Source: Raineya sp. (GTDB lineage Bacteria; Bacteroidota; Bacteroidia; Cytophagales; Thermonemataceae). From it: 64,000 nucleotides of DNA. The position numbers and the translations under genes were made by a program. The stretch is taken from the NCBI GenBank assembly GCA_025454915.1, contig JALONN010000004.1, forward strand, positions 124,001 to 188,000, read 5' to 3'. The notes below the pieces were generated by a model. That model did no database searches. It saw only the letters and a program-made list of their open reading frames with translations, and was not told the origin of the DNA. Positions within the stretch are counted from its first letter, which is position 1, and each line of letters begins with the position of its first letter. Of this stretch, positions 1-8,788 are shown piece by piece.

Positions 1-621
1 TGCCATTACAATAAATACCACCAAAATTATTCCCATAGAAAGATACAATGCTAATCGAATAGCTCTTGCTTCTGATAATGAGTCATCTCGGAGTTCTTGC
101 CCGATTTTTAGCTGTATATTTGTCATTTTATGAATAGGTTCTATCATGTTTCTAAATTCCTCTGATGACTCTTTGGAGAACAGCGTTTTTGCTCCTTCCA
201 TATCTGTTTTAGCGAGCATGATTATTTCTTTTTCAAGATGTCTATATTTAGATATTTCTGTTCTATAAACTAGCAAATTCTTGTTCTCATCATCAACCAA
301 ATGACTTTCCGAATATTTAGCAATGAGAGAGTCTATTTTTTTATTATTTCTACCAATTCCTTCTATGAGTTGTATTTGAATTGCTAACTCATCAGTATTC
401 AAACATTCCTCCAAAAAAAGACGATTTTCGTATAATTTTTCAGTAATTTGAGCCATTTCAACAGCTGGATAAAGCCTATCATAATATAAGGCATTTACGT
501 CTTCTGCCATACGATTGATACCAGTAATCCCAACCAAAGAAACCACCATAATAATAATAATAACCCCTGTAAATGCTCCAAATACTTGTTTTCGGATACT
601 CGTTGTTTTGTACCAAGCCAT
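1..621 (-). CDS. Chemoreceptor-like protein, N-terminal part (cut by window edge)
   Basis: The frame starts at the ATG at 621 and runs open to base 1, giving the first 207 residues. It has a membrane segment at about residues 15-34 (rich in Ile/Val, ending GITG), a helical periplasmic region of about 150 residues, and a second membrane segment beginning near residue 190 (LYLSMGIILVVFIVMA). This is the layout of the four-helix-bundle sensor (4HB_MCP) of methyl-accepting chemotaxis proteins, but the cytoplasmic half lies outside the window. It could therefore equally feed a histidine kinase or a SpoIIE phosphatase. It starts 20 bases after the stop of the YyaL-like gene on the same strand, so the two may be co-transcribed. 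Confidence 0.75.
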   Translation of the reverse strand, partial: MAWYKTTSIRKQVFGAFTGVIIIIMVVSLVGITGINRMAEDVNALYYDRLYPAVEMAQITEKLYENRLFLEECLNTDELAIQIQLIEGIGRNNKKIDSLIAKYSESHLVDDENKNLLVYRTEISKYRHLEKEIIMLAKTDMEGAKTLFSKESSEEFRNMIEPIHKMTNIQLKIGQELRDDSLSEARAIRLALYLSMGIILVVFIVMA

Positions 622-641
622 TTTATAAAAAATTAGTAGTT

Positions 642-2660
642 TTAAATATTTAATTGTTTCATTGCATCTGTTACACTAAAAGTAGGTAATTGACATGTTT
701 TATCAAAACAAACATATAAAGTTGTTTTACCGTTGATAGCTGTTCGGTGTTCTAATATTGGCAACATAGTACTTTCTTTCTCCGAACCTATTAATATTTT
801 GTTAGGATAAAAATGTTGTTCTATTGCTTTTCTATATTCTTGTATCTCTTTTCCTATCATCACTATTTCTGCCGTAGGCGTAAGGGTTTGCACATATAAC
901 CAAGCCCAGTTTCCAGCATACTCAACTTGTATCCCCAAGACTCTTTTCATTCTTGAAAGCATTTGTAGAGCTATATCTTTATACTTCTGGTTATCAAATA
1001 ATATTCCAGCAAAATATAAATTTTGAGCCATAATTGAATTCGAACTTGGAATAACATTATCAAAAATTTCTTTTTTCCGAGCTATCAATTCTTCACTATT
1101 TGCATCTGTATAGAAAAACATTTCTTCTGTTTCATCATAAAAATGATTGATGGTGTATTCTATTAATCTTTGAGCAAATTCATAATATTTAGGATTGAAA
1201 GATACCTGATACAAGGCTAAGAAGCCCTCTATTACACTTGCATAATCTTCTAAATAAGCCTGAATTTTGGCAACTCCATTTTTATAAGTTCTCCATAAAA
1301 ATCCTTCTGAAGATGTCATTTTACTCATCAAGAAGTTTGCATTTTCTTCTGCAAATTCTAAGAATTTTTGTTCCCCAAATACTTTGTAAGCATCGACAAT
1401 TCCTTTGAGCATTAATCCGTTCCAGCCTGCTAAAATTTTATCATCTAGCCCTGGTCGTACTCTTTTTCCTCTGTGAGTCAATAATATATTTTTCCATTCT
1501 TTTATTTTTTCTTTCAGCGTGTTTATCTCTATATTATTTTCTTTGGCAAAGTCCTCATCTGTTTTATTTTTAAACAAAATATTATTTCCAAACTCCCAAT
1601 TTCCTGAATTTGTGATGTTATAATACTTACAGAACAGTTCTAAATCATTGGTTAAAATTTCTTCTAAATGGCGTTTCTTCCAAATATAAAATTTACCTTC
1701 TTCTCCCTCACTATCAGCATCTAATGCAGAATAAAATCCTCCTTCATCACTTTTTAATTCTCTTGTTACAAACTCAATAATTTCATAAGCTATTTCTTTA
1801 TAAATAGGATTTTTGGTAAAACTATATGCCTCTGAGTAGAGTGTTAGCAGTTGAGCGTTATCATAGAGCATTTTTTCGAAATGTGGACAAAACCACTCAC
1901 CATCTACCGAATATCTTGCAAAACCTCCTCCTATCTGGTCATAAATTCCACCAAATCCCATTTTTTGAAGAGTATTCTCTAAATACTCTTTAGCTTCCTG
2001 ACTTTGAGAAACATACGCATATTGTAACAAAAATCGCCAAATGCTTGGCATCGGAAATTTAGGAGCTTTTGCCATACCACCATGTATACTATCAAAATTT
2101 TTAGATAAATTTTGGTACATTGTGTGTAACTCTTCTATTGTATTTTGCGTCTGATTGGGTAACAATCCATATTTATGGATTTCACTAACTGAGATATTCT
2201 GAGCAAACTCATCAGCTGATTTTGAAAGTTCCTCATAATGATTATCAAAAGCTTGTCCAATATTTTCTAAAAGTTGTTTCCACTGTAATATAGGGAAGTA
2301 TGTTCCTCCATAAAATGGGCGTTGGTCTGGCATTAGAAATACATTTAAGGGCCAGCCACCTCTAAGTCCCATTGCTTGGAGAGCATCCATATAAATGGCA
2401 TCTACATCTGGGCGTTCTTCTCTATCTACTTTAATACAAACAAAATATTCGTTCATCAGGTCTGCGACCTCTGTATTTTCAAAACTTTCTCGCTCCATTA
2501 CATGGCACCAATGACAAGCAGAGTAGCCGATACTTACAATAATGGGTTTGTGTTCTTTTTGAGCTTTTGCAAGAGCTTCAACACCCCATGGATACCAGTT
2601 TACAGGGTTGTGAGCATGTTGTAATAAGTATGGACTGGTTTCGTTGGCTAGTGCATTCAT
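642..2660 (-). CDS. YyaL/SSP411-type thioredoxin-domain protein (DUF255)
   Basis: A 672-residue protein of the usual length for the DUF255/YyaL (spermatogenesis-associated protein 20) family. The N-terminal thioredoxin-like domain (about 1-165) carries the family signature N-P-V-N-W-Y-P-W and a CHWCH motif with redox cysteines 49 and 52, followed by the D-R-E-E-R-P-D motif. The remaining 500 residues look like the (alpha/alpha)6 toroid of N-acyl-glucosamine 2-epimerase/cellobiose-type enzymes ([13 protein letters not shown]). No signal peptide is visible, so it should be cytoplasmic. Biochemical function in bacteria is not established. Downstream, 20 bases away on the same strand, is the chemoreceptor-like gene. 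Confidence 0.95.
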   Translation of the reverse strand: MNALANETSPYLLQHAHNPVNWYPWGVEALAKAQKEHKPIIVSIGYSACHWCHVMERESFENTEVADLMNEYFVCIKVDREERPDVDAIYMDALQAMGLRGGWPLNVFLMPDQRPFYGGTYFPILQWKQLLENIGQAFDNHYEELSKSADEFAQNISVSEIHKYGLLPNQTQNTIEELHTMYQNLSKNFDSIHGGMAKAPKFPMPSIWRFLLQYAYVSQSQEAKEYLENTLQKMGFGGIYDQIGGGFARYSVDGEWFCPHFEKMLYDNAQLLTLYSEAYSFTKNPIYKEIAYEIIEFVTRELKSDEGGFYSALDADSEGEEGKFYIWKKRHLEEILTNDLELFCKYYNITNSGNWEFGNNILFKNKTDEDFAKENNIEINTLKEKIKEWKNILLTHRGKRVRPGLDDKILAGWNGLMLKGIVDAYKVFGEQKFLEFAEENANFLMSKMTSSEGFLWRTYKNGVAKIQAYLEDYASVIEGFLALYQVSFNPKYYEFAQRLIEYTINHFYDETEEMFFYTDANSEELIARKKEIFDNVIPSSNSIMAQNLYFAGILFDNQKYKDIALQMLSRMKRVLGIQVEYAGNWAWLYVQTLTPTAEIVMIGKEIQEYRKAIEQHFYPNKILIGSEKESTMLPILEHRTAINGKTTLYVCFDKTCQLPTFSVTDAMKQLNI

Positions 2661-2785
2661 AATATTTGTGAAGGGTTTCCTATAACAAAACGCTTCTTTT
2701 ATAAAATAGTTTGCTTATTTAATAAACTCATCTTCTAATAATGCTAAAAATTATATTTTCTTGCAACGATTAAACTCATTTTCTT

Positions 2786-3445
2786 ATGAAAATAACATAC
2801 CTATTTGGACTTATTTGTACACTTTGTGCTTGTGAAGGTAATATTAGCATGCAGTCAGAGAGTAGTAGCCGTACAGAAAATCGGACAACGATAAAAAGTC
2901 AGACTATTAACAATGGGGACACGACTCTTAGTGATTATGAGAAAAACGATCAAAGTTTTTCAGAAAGCCAAGATAATAAAAATATTGATTTCAATGTCAA
3001 AGACAAAACAGGGATTACAGATGAATATCGTAAAAAGCTAAAAAGAGAAAATGACTCTGCTGGTGTCAAAGACACAGACTCTCCTGAAACCACAAAAAAA
3101 AATGAAAAGCAAGAGAAGAATACACAACCCAAGCAAGAGTTAAAAGCCAATATTCAATGTGTTACTTCTATTTCTGCCGATGAGATTGTCAATTTAAAAA
3201 GTGAGTTGGAAGATCAAAAGATGGATATGGCTAAACTCAAAAAGGCGAAAGAACTTTTCAATAAACGTTGTATCACAAGTAAACAAGCCAGAGATATTGT
3301 CAGTATTTTTAGAATGGAAAATAACAGATTAGAATGTGCAAAGTTTTTGTATGGCAGAACACTTGACCCCAATAATTTCATGCAGGTTGCTGAAGAATTT
3401 AATTTTTCGGATACCAAAGCCAAATTAAAAAGCTATATTCAATAA
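2786..3445 (+). CDS. DUF4476 lipoprotein
   Basis: A 219-residue exported lipoprotein. The signal peptide ends in the lipobox L-C-A-C with the lipidated cysteine at residue 16. Residues 20-120 are low-complexity, rich in Ser, Lys, Glu, Asp and Asn, and probably unstructured. Residues about 128-215 match the DUF4476 pattern known from Bacteroidota: a Cys, 'tskQardIvsiF', then a conserved R-L-E-x-A-K-x-x-Y and a final N-F-x-x-V-x-x-x-F-x-F. The role of DUF4476 is unknown. It is followed directly by a hairpin terminator and is divergent from the YyaL-like gene, so it is probably a single-gene unit. Confidence 0.85.
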   Translation: MKITYLFGLICTLCACEGNISMQSESSSRTENRTTIKSQTINNGDTTLSDYEKNDQSFSESQDNKNIDFNVKDKTGITDEYRKKLKRENDSAGVKDTDSPETTKKNEKQEKNTQPKQELKANIQCVTSISADEIVNLKSELEDQKMDMAKLKKAKELFNKRCITSKQARDIVSIFRMENNRLECAKFLYGRTLDPNNFMQVAEEFNFSDTKAKLKSYIQ

Positions 3446-3450
3446 TTTAC

Positions 3451-3486
3451 AAACAGCTTGATAAGTTCATCAGGCTGTTTTTTTTG
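3451..3486 (+). terminator. Rho-independent terminator after DUF4476 gene
   Basis: A ten-base-pair stem (3451-3460 with 3471-3480, one G-U pair) closes a ten-base loop and runs into a T-rich tract from 3478. It lies six bases after the stop codon of the DUF4476 lipoprotein gene. Confidence 0.85.
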
Positions 3487-3567
3487 TTTTTTATCTGTTA
3501 GGTTATCAATATTCCAAAGTATTTCTTTTATTTTGCACTCATTGGATTTGGATAATGCATATAAAGA

Positions 3568-4302
3568 ATGAAAGATACTCCTGTTGTCGATTTATTTATC
3601 CCTTGTTTTATAGACCAACTTCGCCCCGAAATTGGTTGGGCTACCATCAAAGTATTAGAAAAGGCGGGTTGCAGAGTTCGTTACAAAGCCAAACAAACCT
3701 GTTGCGGTCAGCCCGCTTACAATGCAGGTTATTGGAAGGAAGCATGTAGTGTTGCTGAAAAATTTCTAACGGACTTTTATGATGAACATGCTTATGTTGT
3801 CTCTCCATCTGCTTCGTGCATAGGCATGATTCGGAATAGTTATGATGAGCTTATCAAAACAGAAAAATACAAAAATAGTTATTACAGTTTACAATCCAGA
3901 GCATTTGAACTCACAGAGTTTTTGGTAGATGTTTTGGGTATTGACAGAATAGAAACTGCCAGCTTCCCTCATTCAGTTGTTTATCATGATTCGTGTAGTG
4001 CTTTGCGTGAGTGTATCATTACAGATGCTCCAAGAAAACTTTTAAAAAACACAAAAGGATTAGAATTGATGGAGCTAACAGGAAATGAAACATGTTGTGG
4101 ATTTGGAGGGACATTTGCAGTAAAATTCCCTGCTATTTCTACTGCAATGGCAGAACAGAAAATTAATTATGCTACTCAAACACAAGCAGAATATCTTACC
4201 TCTACAGATTACTCTTGTTTGATGCATTTAGAAGCTTTCGCAAAAAAAAATAGCATTACGACGAAATTCTTACATATAGCAGAAATTTTAGCAAATGAGT
4301 AG
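3568..4302 (+). CDS. lutA: LutA/YkgE-like (Fe-S)-binding oxidoreductase subunit
   Basis: A 244-residue cytoplasmic protein with two cysteine-rich CCG domains, as in LutA/YkgE of the L-lactate utilisation complex LutABC. The start reads 'VDLFIPCFIDQL' as in LutA. The first domain holds C-C-G-Q-P-A at residues 45-50 and the second H-D-S-C followed by C-C-G-F-G-G. These cysteines bind iron-sulfur or zinc clusters in heterodisulfide reductase-type proteins. lutB and lutC are not adjacent, so a role in lactate oxidation is inferred from family only. Start is the ATG at 3568; a shorter overlapping frame from 3555 is out of phase and is a shadow. Confidence 0.85.
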   Translation: MKDTPVVDLFIPCFIDQLRPEIGWATIKVLEKAGCRVRYKAKQTCCGQPAYNAGYWKEACSVAEKFLTDFYDEHAYVVSPSASCIGMIRNSYDELIKTEKYKNSYYSLQSRAFELTEFLVDVLGIDRIETASFPHSVVYHDSCSALRECIITDAPRKLLKNTKGLELMELTGNETCCGFGGTFAVKFPAISTAMAEQKINYATQTQAEYLTSTDYSCLMHLEAFAKKNSITTKFLHIAEILANE

Positions 4303-4366
4303 AAAAAAATTTGTTTTTTTCCTTAAATTTCCAAATATTTCCGAATGATTTAATCTGCATAAGAAT

Positions 4367-4927
4367 ATGTCAGCAATTGACCGATATTACCAACTCATCC
4401 AAAACGAAAAAATTTTACTCGCCTATAAAGGAGCTATGGACGGTGAAACAATAAGTTTTTTGGTAAAGTTGGTAGAAAAAAGCATCACTGAGGCTGGAGA
4501 AAAATTGGCTATCAGAAAAAAAATAGTCAATATCTTGGTGGAGTCTCTTCAAAATATCTTAAATTACTTTGCAGAAGAATCACTTGACAAGTCACTTGAA
4601 AATGAATCTTTTGTAATTGTTACTTGTACAAAGCAAGAATATGAAATTACCGTAGGCAATTATTTATCTACTCAAAGGATGAAAACCTTAAAGAAGAGAA
4701 TAGATAATGTTAATATGATGTCACAAGAAGATTTACAGAAGGTATATCTTGATATATTGGAAAATCCCAAAGTATCTATGAGTCGTGGTGCTGGTTTAGG
4801 TTTAATAGACATGGCAAGGAGAACACAAAATAAAATTAGTTATAGCTTTAGCCCATACGATAACGACTATGTACTATTCATGATGGGCATGGTTATCAAT
4901 AGGGTAAAAGATACAGTAGTTATTTAA
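4367..4927 (+). CDS. siaB: SiaB family protein kinase
   Basis: A 186-residue GHKL-fold protein resembling SiaB (DUF6272). It has an N-box-like E-S-L-Q-N at residues 59-63 and a glycine-rich ATP-lid motif G-A-G-L-G-L at 141-146, followed by I-D-M-A-R-R. In Pseudomonas aeruginosa SiaB phosphorylates SiaC on a threonine and the SiaA PP2C phosphatase reverses this, controlling biofilm formation and diguanylate cyclase activity. The next gene, 39 bases downstream, is the SiaC homologue, which supports the call strongly. No SiaA or SiaD homologue sits next to it; a SpoIIE phosphatase lies at 57.4 kb. Confidence 0.88.
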   Translation: MSAIDRYYQLIQNEKILLAYKGAMDGETISFLVKLVEKSITEAGEKLAIRKKIVNILVESLQNILNYFAEESLDKSLENESFVIVTCTKQEYEITVGNYLSTQRMKTLKKRIDNVNMMSQEDLQKVYLDILENPKVSMSRGAGLGLIDMARRTQNKISYSFSPYDNDYVLFMMGMVINRVKDTVVI

Positions 4928-4966
4928 AGTTAAACACATCAGTTATAAAATTATCACTTTATTTAT

Positions 4967-5347
4967 ATGGAAAGCCTCATCATTGAAAATACTAATAAAA
5001 CGCCTAAGGTCTTTTTCAATGCTCTTAACGGAAAAATGGAATTGACAGGAAGGTCAATCCCTGAAAACTCTTTCCAATTCTATGAGCCACTCTTACAATG
5101 GATTGATGAATACAGCAAAAGTCCTCAAGAGCAAACACAATTTTCATTTAGATTAGATTATTTCAATACGAGCTCTTCTATGTACATCTTAGGTATTCTA
5201 AAAAAACTGGAACGCCTTCATTTAGATGGAAAAGTTGTAAAAGTATTTTGGCATTACGATTCTGAGGATGAAGATATGCTTCAGACTGGGGAAGATCTTA
5301 AACAGATTGTGAAGATACCAATAGAAATGACAGAAACTGAGGGATAA
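4967..5347 (+). CDS. siaC: SiaC family regulatory phosphoprotein (DUF1987)
   Basis: A 126-residue protein matching SiaC/DUF1987: an N-terminal 'T-P-x-V-x-F' strand, the E-L-x-G-R-S-x-P-E-N segment at 26-34, and Y-F-N-T-S-S-S at 65-71. The threonine of that motif is residue 68, the same number as the phosphorylated threonine reported for P. aeruginosa SiaC. It follows siaB by 39 bases and is probably in one operon with it. Known partner: SiaB kinase; in Pseudomonas the unphosphorylated form activates the diguanylate cyclase SiaD. Downstream target in this organism is unknown. Confidence 0.9.
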   Translation: MESLIIENTNKTPKVFFNALNGKMELTGRSIPENSFQFYEPLLQWIDEYSKSPQEQTQFSFRLDYFNTSSSMYILGILKKLERLHLDGKVVKVFWHYDSEDEDMLQTGEDLKQIVKIPIEMTETEG

Positions 5348-5371
5348 TTTTTTTATTTTATACAATTGAAT

Positions 5372-5403
5372 AAGGCTATGGTTACTCAACTATAGCTTTG
5401 TTT
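5372..5403 (+). terminator. Possible terminator between siaC and ftsX
   Basis: A hairpin of about ten base pairs (5372-5381 with 5390-5399, two G-U pairs) with an eight-base loop, followed by a T-rich stretch. It covers the TTG at 5398, which argues against that codon as the ftsX start. Confidence 0.5.
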
Positions 5404-5415
5404 ATTTCTAAAAAT

Positions 5416-6312
5416 ATGGCAGTAGCTATACAACAAAAAAGTAGAAACTTAGGGAGTTATCCTTATGCAAGTGTTATTTTAAGCATTACTATTGCTCTTA
5501 TGGCTTTGGGGGTATTGTGTATGCTCATTATTGCTATTTTAAATTTTAGTAAAGCTGTTAAAGAAAATGTAGAGGTTCAGGTGATGCTGGACAATGGTTT
5601 AACCAATGACGAAATTACAAAAATCAGGTTAGCCATAGAAGAAAAAAAATATATCAGGCAACAGCTTTCAGGCAAACCTGATGTTATTTTTAAACATAAG
5701 GATGAGGCAGCCAAAGAGCTTATGAAAAGTCTACAAGAAGATTTTGTTGCTTTACTGGGAGAAAATCCATTAAGACATAGCTTTCTTATCCACATCAAGT
5801 CTGATTTTTACTCTGTAGAAAATTTAGCAAAAATCAAAAAAGAACTGGAAACCACTGCTGGTATTTTTGAAGTAGTATATGCACAGGAATTTTCTGATCA
5901 GGTAAATACCAATGTAGCTACTATTAGCTTTGTTCTCTCAGGGTTTGCTCTATTTATGATGATTATTGTAATTATTTTAATTCATAATACCATCAAATTA
6001 GCATTATTCTCACAACGATTTATTATCAGAACCATGCAACTAGTAGGTGCTACTGCTAATTTCATAAGGAAACCTTTTATAAAAACTGCCTTTTTTCAGG
6101 GATTATTGAGTAGTATTATTGCTTTTACACTACTTTATACTCTTATTCCATATCTTAATATTGGAACTATCCAAGTGGAAAAACTTTATACACCCTTACA
6201 ACTTATGTTGGTAGGTGTTGTATTAGTGGTTTTAGGCATTCTATTAAGTGTTTTTAGCTCATTCAGAACTGTAAATCGTTATTTGGATATGAATTTAGAT
6301 GACTTATATTGA
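5416..6312 (+). CDS. ftsX: Cell division protein FtsX
   Basis: Permease-like FtsX, about 298 residues. After a short cytoplasmic N-terminus containing L-G-S-Y-P comes TM1 (about residues 19-42), a periplasmic domain of about 125 residues, then three TM segments near 170-195, 225-250 and 255-285. FtsX with the ATPase FtsE couples divisome position to peptidoglycan hydrolase activation; ftsE is not nearby, as is common in Bacteroidota. Open frame extends to a TTG at 5398, but that codon sits in a hairpin; ATG at 5416 gives the typical N-terminus. Its 3' end overlaps convergent prmC by 34 bases. Confidence 0.9.
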   Translation: MAVAIQQKSRNLGSYPYASVILSITIALMALGVLCMLIIAILNFSKAVKENVEVQVMLDNGLTNDEITKIRLAIEEKKYIRQQLSGKPDVIFKHKDEAAKELMKSLQEDFVALLGENPLRHSFLIHIKSDFYSVENLAKIKKELETTAGIFEVVYAQEFSDQVNTNVATISFVLSGFALFMMIIVIILIHNTIKLALFSQRFIIRTMQLVGATANFIRKPFIKTAFFQGLLSSIIAFTLLYTLIPYLNIGTIQVEKLYTPLQLMLVGVVLVVLGILLSVFSSFRTVNRYLDMNLDDLY

Positions 6313-7148
6313 GCTTTTACAAAACGATCTTTTTCATAGAAGTCTTTAATCAATTCAGTATTTATAAAACCCATTTCTCTCAGCATTTCAAGTGTTTCTA
6401 ATCCTAAAGCCTCATTAATTTCAAAATATAAAAAGCCATTATCATTCAAGGATTTTTGAGCTATTTGGGCAATTGCCTTATAAAAAATGAGAGGATTGTC
6501 ATTTTCAACAAAAAGAGCCAGATGTGGCTCATAGTCAAGTACATTTTTTCTCATACTGCTTTTTTCATCTTCTTTGATATAAGGCGGATTGCTTACAATA
6601 ATATCCCAAGTATTTTCTGGATGCCATTGCAATGCATCTGCCTGAATAAATGTTACTTTTGCTCCTAGATTCTGAGCATTTTTTTGAGCTATTTCAATTG
6701 CTTTTTCAGAAATATCGATGGCTGTAATATCAGCATTAGGAAAGTTTAGAGCTAATGAAATGGCGATACACCCACTTCCTGTACCAACATCCAAAATTTT
6801 CAAAAGAACATTGGTCTGATAATGTTTTGTGATATAATGAACCAATTCTTCTGTTTCTGGACGAGGAATGAGTACAGAAGGATTTACCTCAAATTTATGA
6901 TTACAAAAATAGCTTTCTCCAAGTATATACTGAATAGGCTCATATTTTGCCAGTCGTTCTAAATATGTTATTTTTTGCTTTACTATCTGCTCATTTTCAA
7001 TCACTTTCTTATTAAGTAAAATATCCATCTGAGATATTTGATACAAATTTTCTATCAACCAAAATGTTATTGTTTCTGCTTCGGATGATGAATAATATTG
7101 TTCTAAAAAATGAATAATTTCTTTTTGAATGCTTTTGATATCCATCAT
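6279..7148 (-). CDS. prmC: Peptide chain release factor N5-glutamine methyltransferase PrmC
   Basis: A 289-residue class I methyltransferase that methylates the GGQ glutamine of RF1 and RF2 using S-adenosylmethionine. It has the PrmC N-terminal helical domain, the linker P-I-Q-Y-I-L-G-E (71-78), the P-R-P-E-T-E segment (95-100), the SAM-binding D-V-G-T-G-S-G (120-126) and the catalytic N-P-P-Y at 187-190. The start is ATG at 7148 or 7145. Its last 34 bases overlap the end of ftsX on the other strand, so no terminator separates them. Confidence 0.96.
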   Translation of the reverse strand: MMDIKSIQKEIIHFLEQYYSSSEAETITFWLIENLYQISQMDILLNKKVIENEQIVKQKITYLERLAKYEPIQYILGESYFCNHKFEVNPSVLIPRPETEELVHYITKHYQTNVLLKILDVGTGSGCIAISLALNFPNADITAIDISEKAIEIAQKNAQNLGAKVTFIQADALQWHPENTWDIIVSNPPYIKEDEKSSMRKNVLDYEPHLALFVENDNPLIFYKAIAQIAQKSLNDNGFLYFEINEALGLETLEMLREMGFINTELIKDFYEKDRFVKAQYKSSKFISK

Positions 7149-7206
7149 ATTTATTTGTGGGAGTAGCTAAAATGCTGTAAATTACCTGAAAAAACTTAAA
7201 TCTCCC

Positions 7207-8784
7207 ATGAAAGCATTTATTTTTATCTTATGTTTCTTAAGTTCTCAGATTGCTTTTACTCAAAATAATGAAAAAAGGAATCAGGCTGTAAGGTCTCTTA
7301 ATTTATACATTCATTATTGTAATGAAACCATTCATGGAATGTGGTCTCTTTTTAGGAATTTAGAAAACTTCAATAGTGACTTACTTTACAAATATGGCAA
7401 AAAAATAGAGCCTAACGATTATTTTCCAACGTTCAGAAATGATTCTGTTTTCAACATCAAATTCAACTACAAAGATTATAAAATTCCTCAAATTGTTTAT
7501 CAAGAATGCATTGCTAAAAGCTCTATTTTAGACCCGCAAGACCAAAAAAATCTGAATACACGCCTCACACACCTAAAGGGCATTGTAGATAAATTTGTGC
7601 AAAACGGAACATATCTTCAAAATTATTGTAAAAATAAGACTTTTCTTACAGACAATCTTTTTACAGAAGCCTTTAAAAAGCTTGATGAATACGAAACACT
7701 TTTTCAGCAATATGACAATGCAAAAGATAGTTTATTTGCCGAAATACAAGCTATTTACAAGAAAAAATATCCACCCACCAATCAACAAAAACCCATTGTG
7801 GCAATAGCTACTCAAATGGAAGAACCTATTACCATTTATAAAAGCATCATGGATGATTTGAGCAAATGTGATACCTCACAATTTATAGTAAGAAAAGAAA
7901 AAGTAAAACCTTTAATAGACAGTTTAGAGGCACAAATGGAGAGAAAAATAAAGAATTTGCATCGTTTTGGTAGGAGCAATGGCTTGGATGTAGGCTGGCG
8001 TTATGAGATGGTTATAGATGGGCTTAAAAATATGTATAAAAATCAGGAAACTTTTTTAAAAACAAATTGGGAGAAAAAAGTAAAACAAGTCAATCGTTAT
8101 GAAAGAATAAATAAATGCTTATACTTTTACAATACAAGTTTTACAAACAGATACAATCGTTTTGGCATGGGAGTTATTTCCAGATATAACGAATTTGTAG
8201 ATTTGGCAGATGGAAAGCAGATTCAAAAAGAAGCTGAAATTCCTGATTATTACATTAAAAACAAGTCTATTAATATGGATGTGTCTGTTAATGTTTTACT
8301 TTATTGGGTAGAAGAGCCTCATTTATATAAGGTTGTACGTCCTGAAAAAGAAAACACCACACAAAACAACAACAATACTTCTGTTACCAATACAAATACG
8401 CAAGAAAGTACAACTATTGACTTCAATAATGTAGAAGTTGGTAAGGCTATTAATCTCAAAAATATTATTTTCAGGATTAGCGAAGATGTTTTATTACCGT
8501 CTTCTTATACAGAACTCAATAGTCTTTTAAAATTTATGCAGGATAACCCTAAAGCTAAAATATTGCTAGAAGGACACACAGATTATTTTGGTAACCCTGA
8601 GGGCAATATGAAACTCTCCAAAAAAAGAGTAAATGTTGTAAAAAATTATTTAGTCAATAAGGGGATTTCAGGTAAACGCATTGAACTTAAATGGTATGGC
8701 GGAACACGACCTCTTATAAAAGGTGAAACAGAAGAAGAAAGAAAAACAAATAGAAGAGTAGAATGTATAATTTTGGAAAAATAG
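7207..8784 (+). CDS. Outer membrane protein with C-terminal OmpA domain
   Basis: A 525-residue exported protein: signal peptide 1-18 (cleavage near F-T-Q), a long, mostly helical domain (about 20-390) that I do not recognise, an Asn/Thr-rich linker near 390-405, and an OmpA-like peptidoglycan-binding domain at about 415-525. The OmpA domain shows E-G-H-T-D-Y-F-G, the L-S-x-x-R-x-x-x-V-x-x-Y-L segment and the terminal N-R-R-V-E. It likely anchors to peptidoglycan from the outer membrane or periplasm. It ends four bases before the convergent mcrC stop, with no terminator visible between them. Confidence 0.85.
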   Translation: MKAFIFILCFLSSQIAFTQNNEKRNQAVRSLNLYIHYCNETIHGMWSLFRNLENFNSDLLYKYGKKIEPNDYFPTFRNDSVFNIKFNYKDYKIPQIVYQECIAKSSILDPQDQKNLNTRLTHLKGIVDKFVQNGTYLQNYCKNKTFLTDNLFTEAFKKLDEYETLFQQYDNAKDSLFAEIQAIYKKKYPPTNQQKPIVAIATQMEEPITIYKSIMDDLSKCDTSQFIVRKEKVKPLIDSLEAQMERKIKNLHRFGRSNGLDVGWRYEMVIDGLKNMYKNQETFLKTNWEKKVKQVNRYERINKCLYFYNTSFTNRYNRFGMGVISRYNEFVDLADGKQIQKEAEIPDYYIKNKSINMDVSVNVLLYWVEEPHLYKVVRPEKENTTQNNNNTSVTNTNTQESTTIDFNNVEVGKAINLKNIIFRISEDVLLPSSYTELNSLLKFMQDNPKAKILLEGHTDYFGNPEGNMKLSKKRVNVVKNYLVNKGISGKRIELKWYGGTRPLIKGETEEERKTNRRVECIILEK

Positions 8785-8788
8785 AGTT

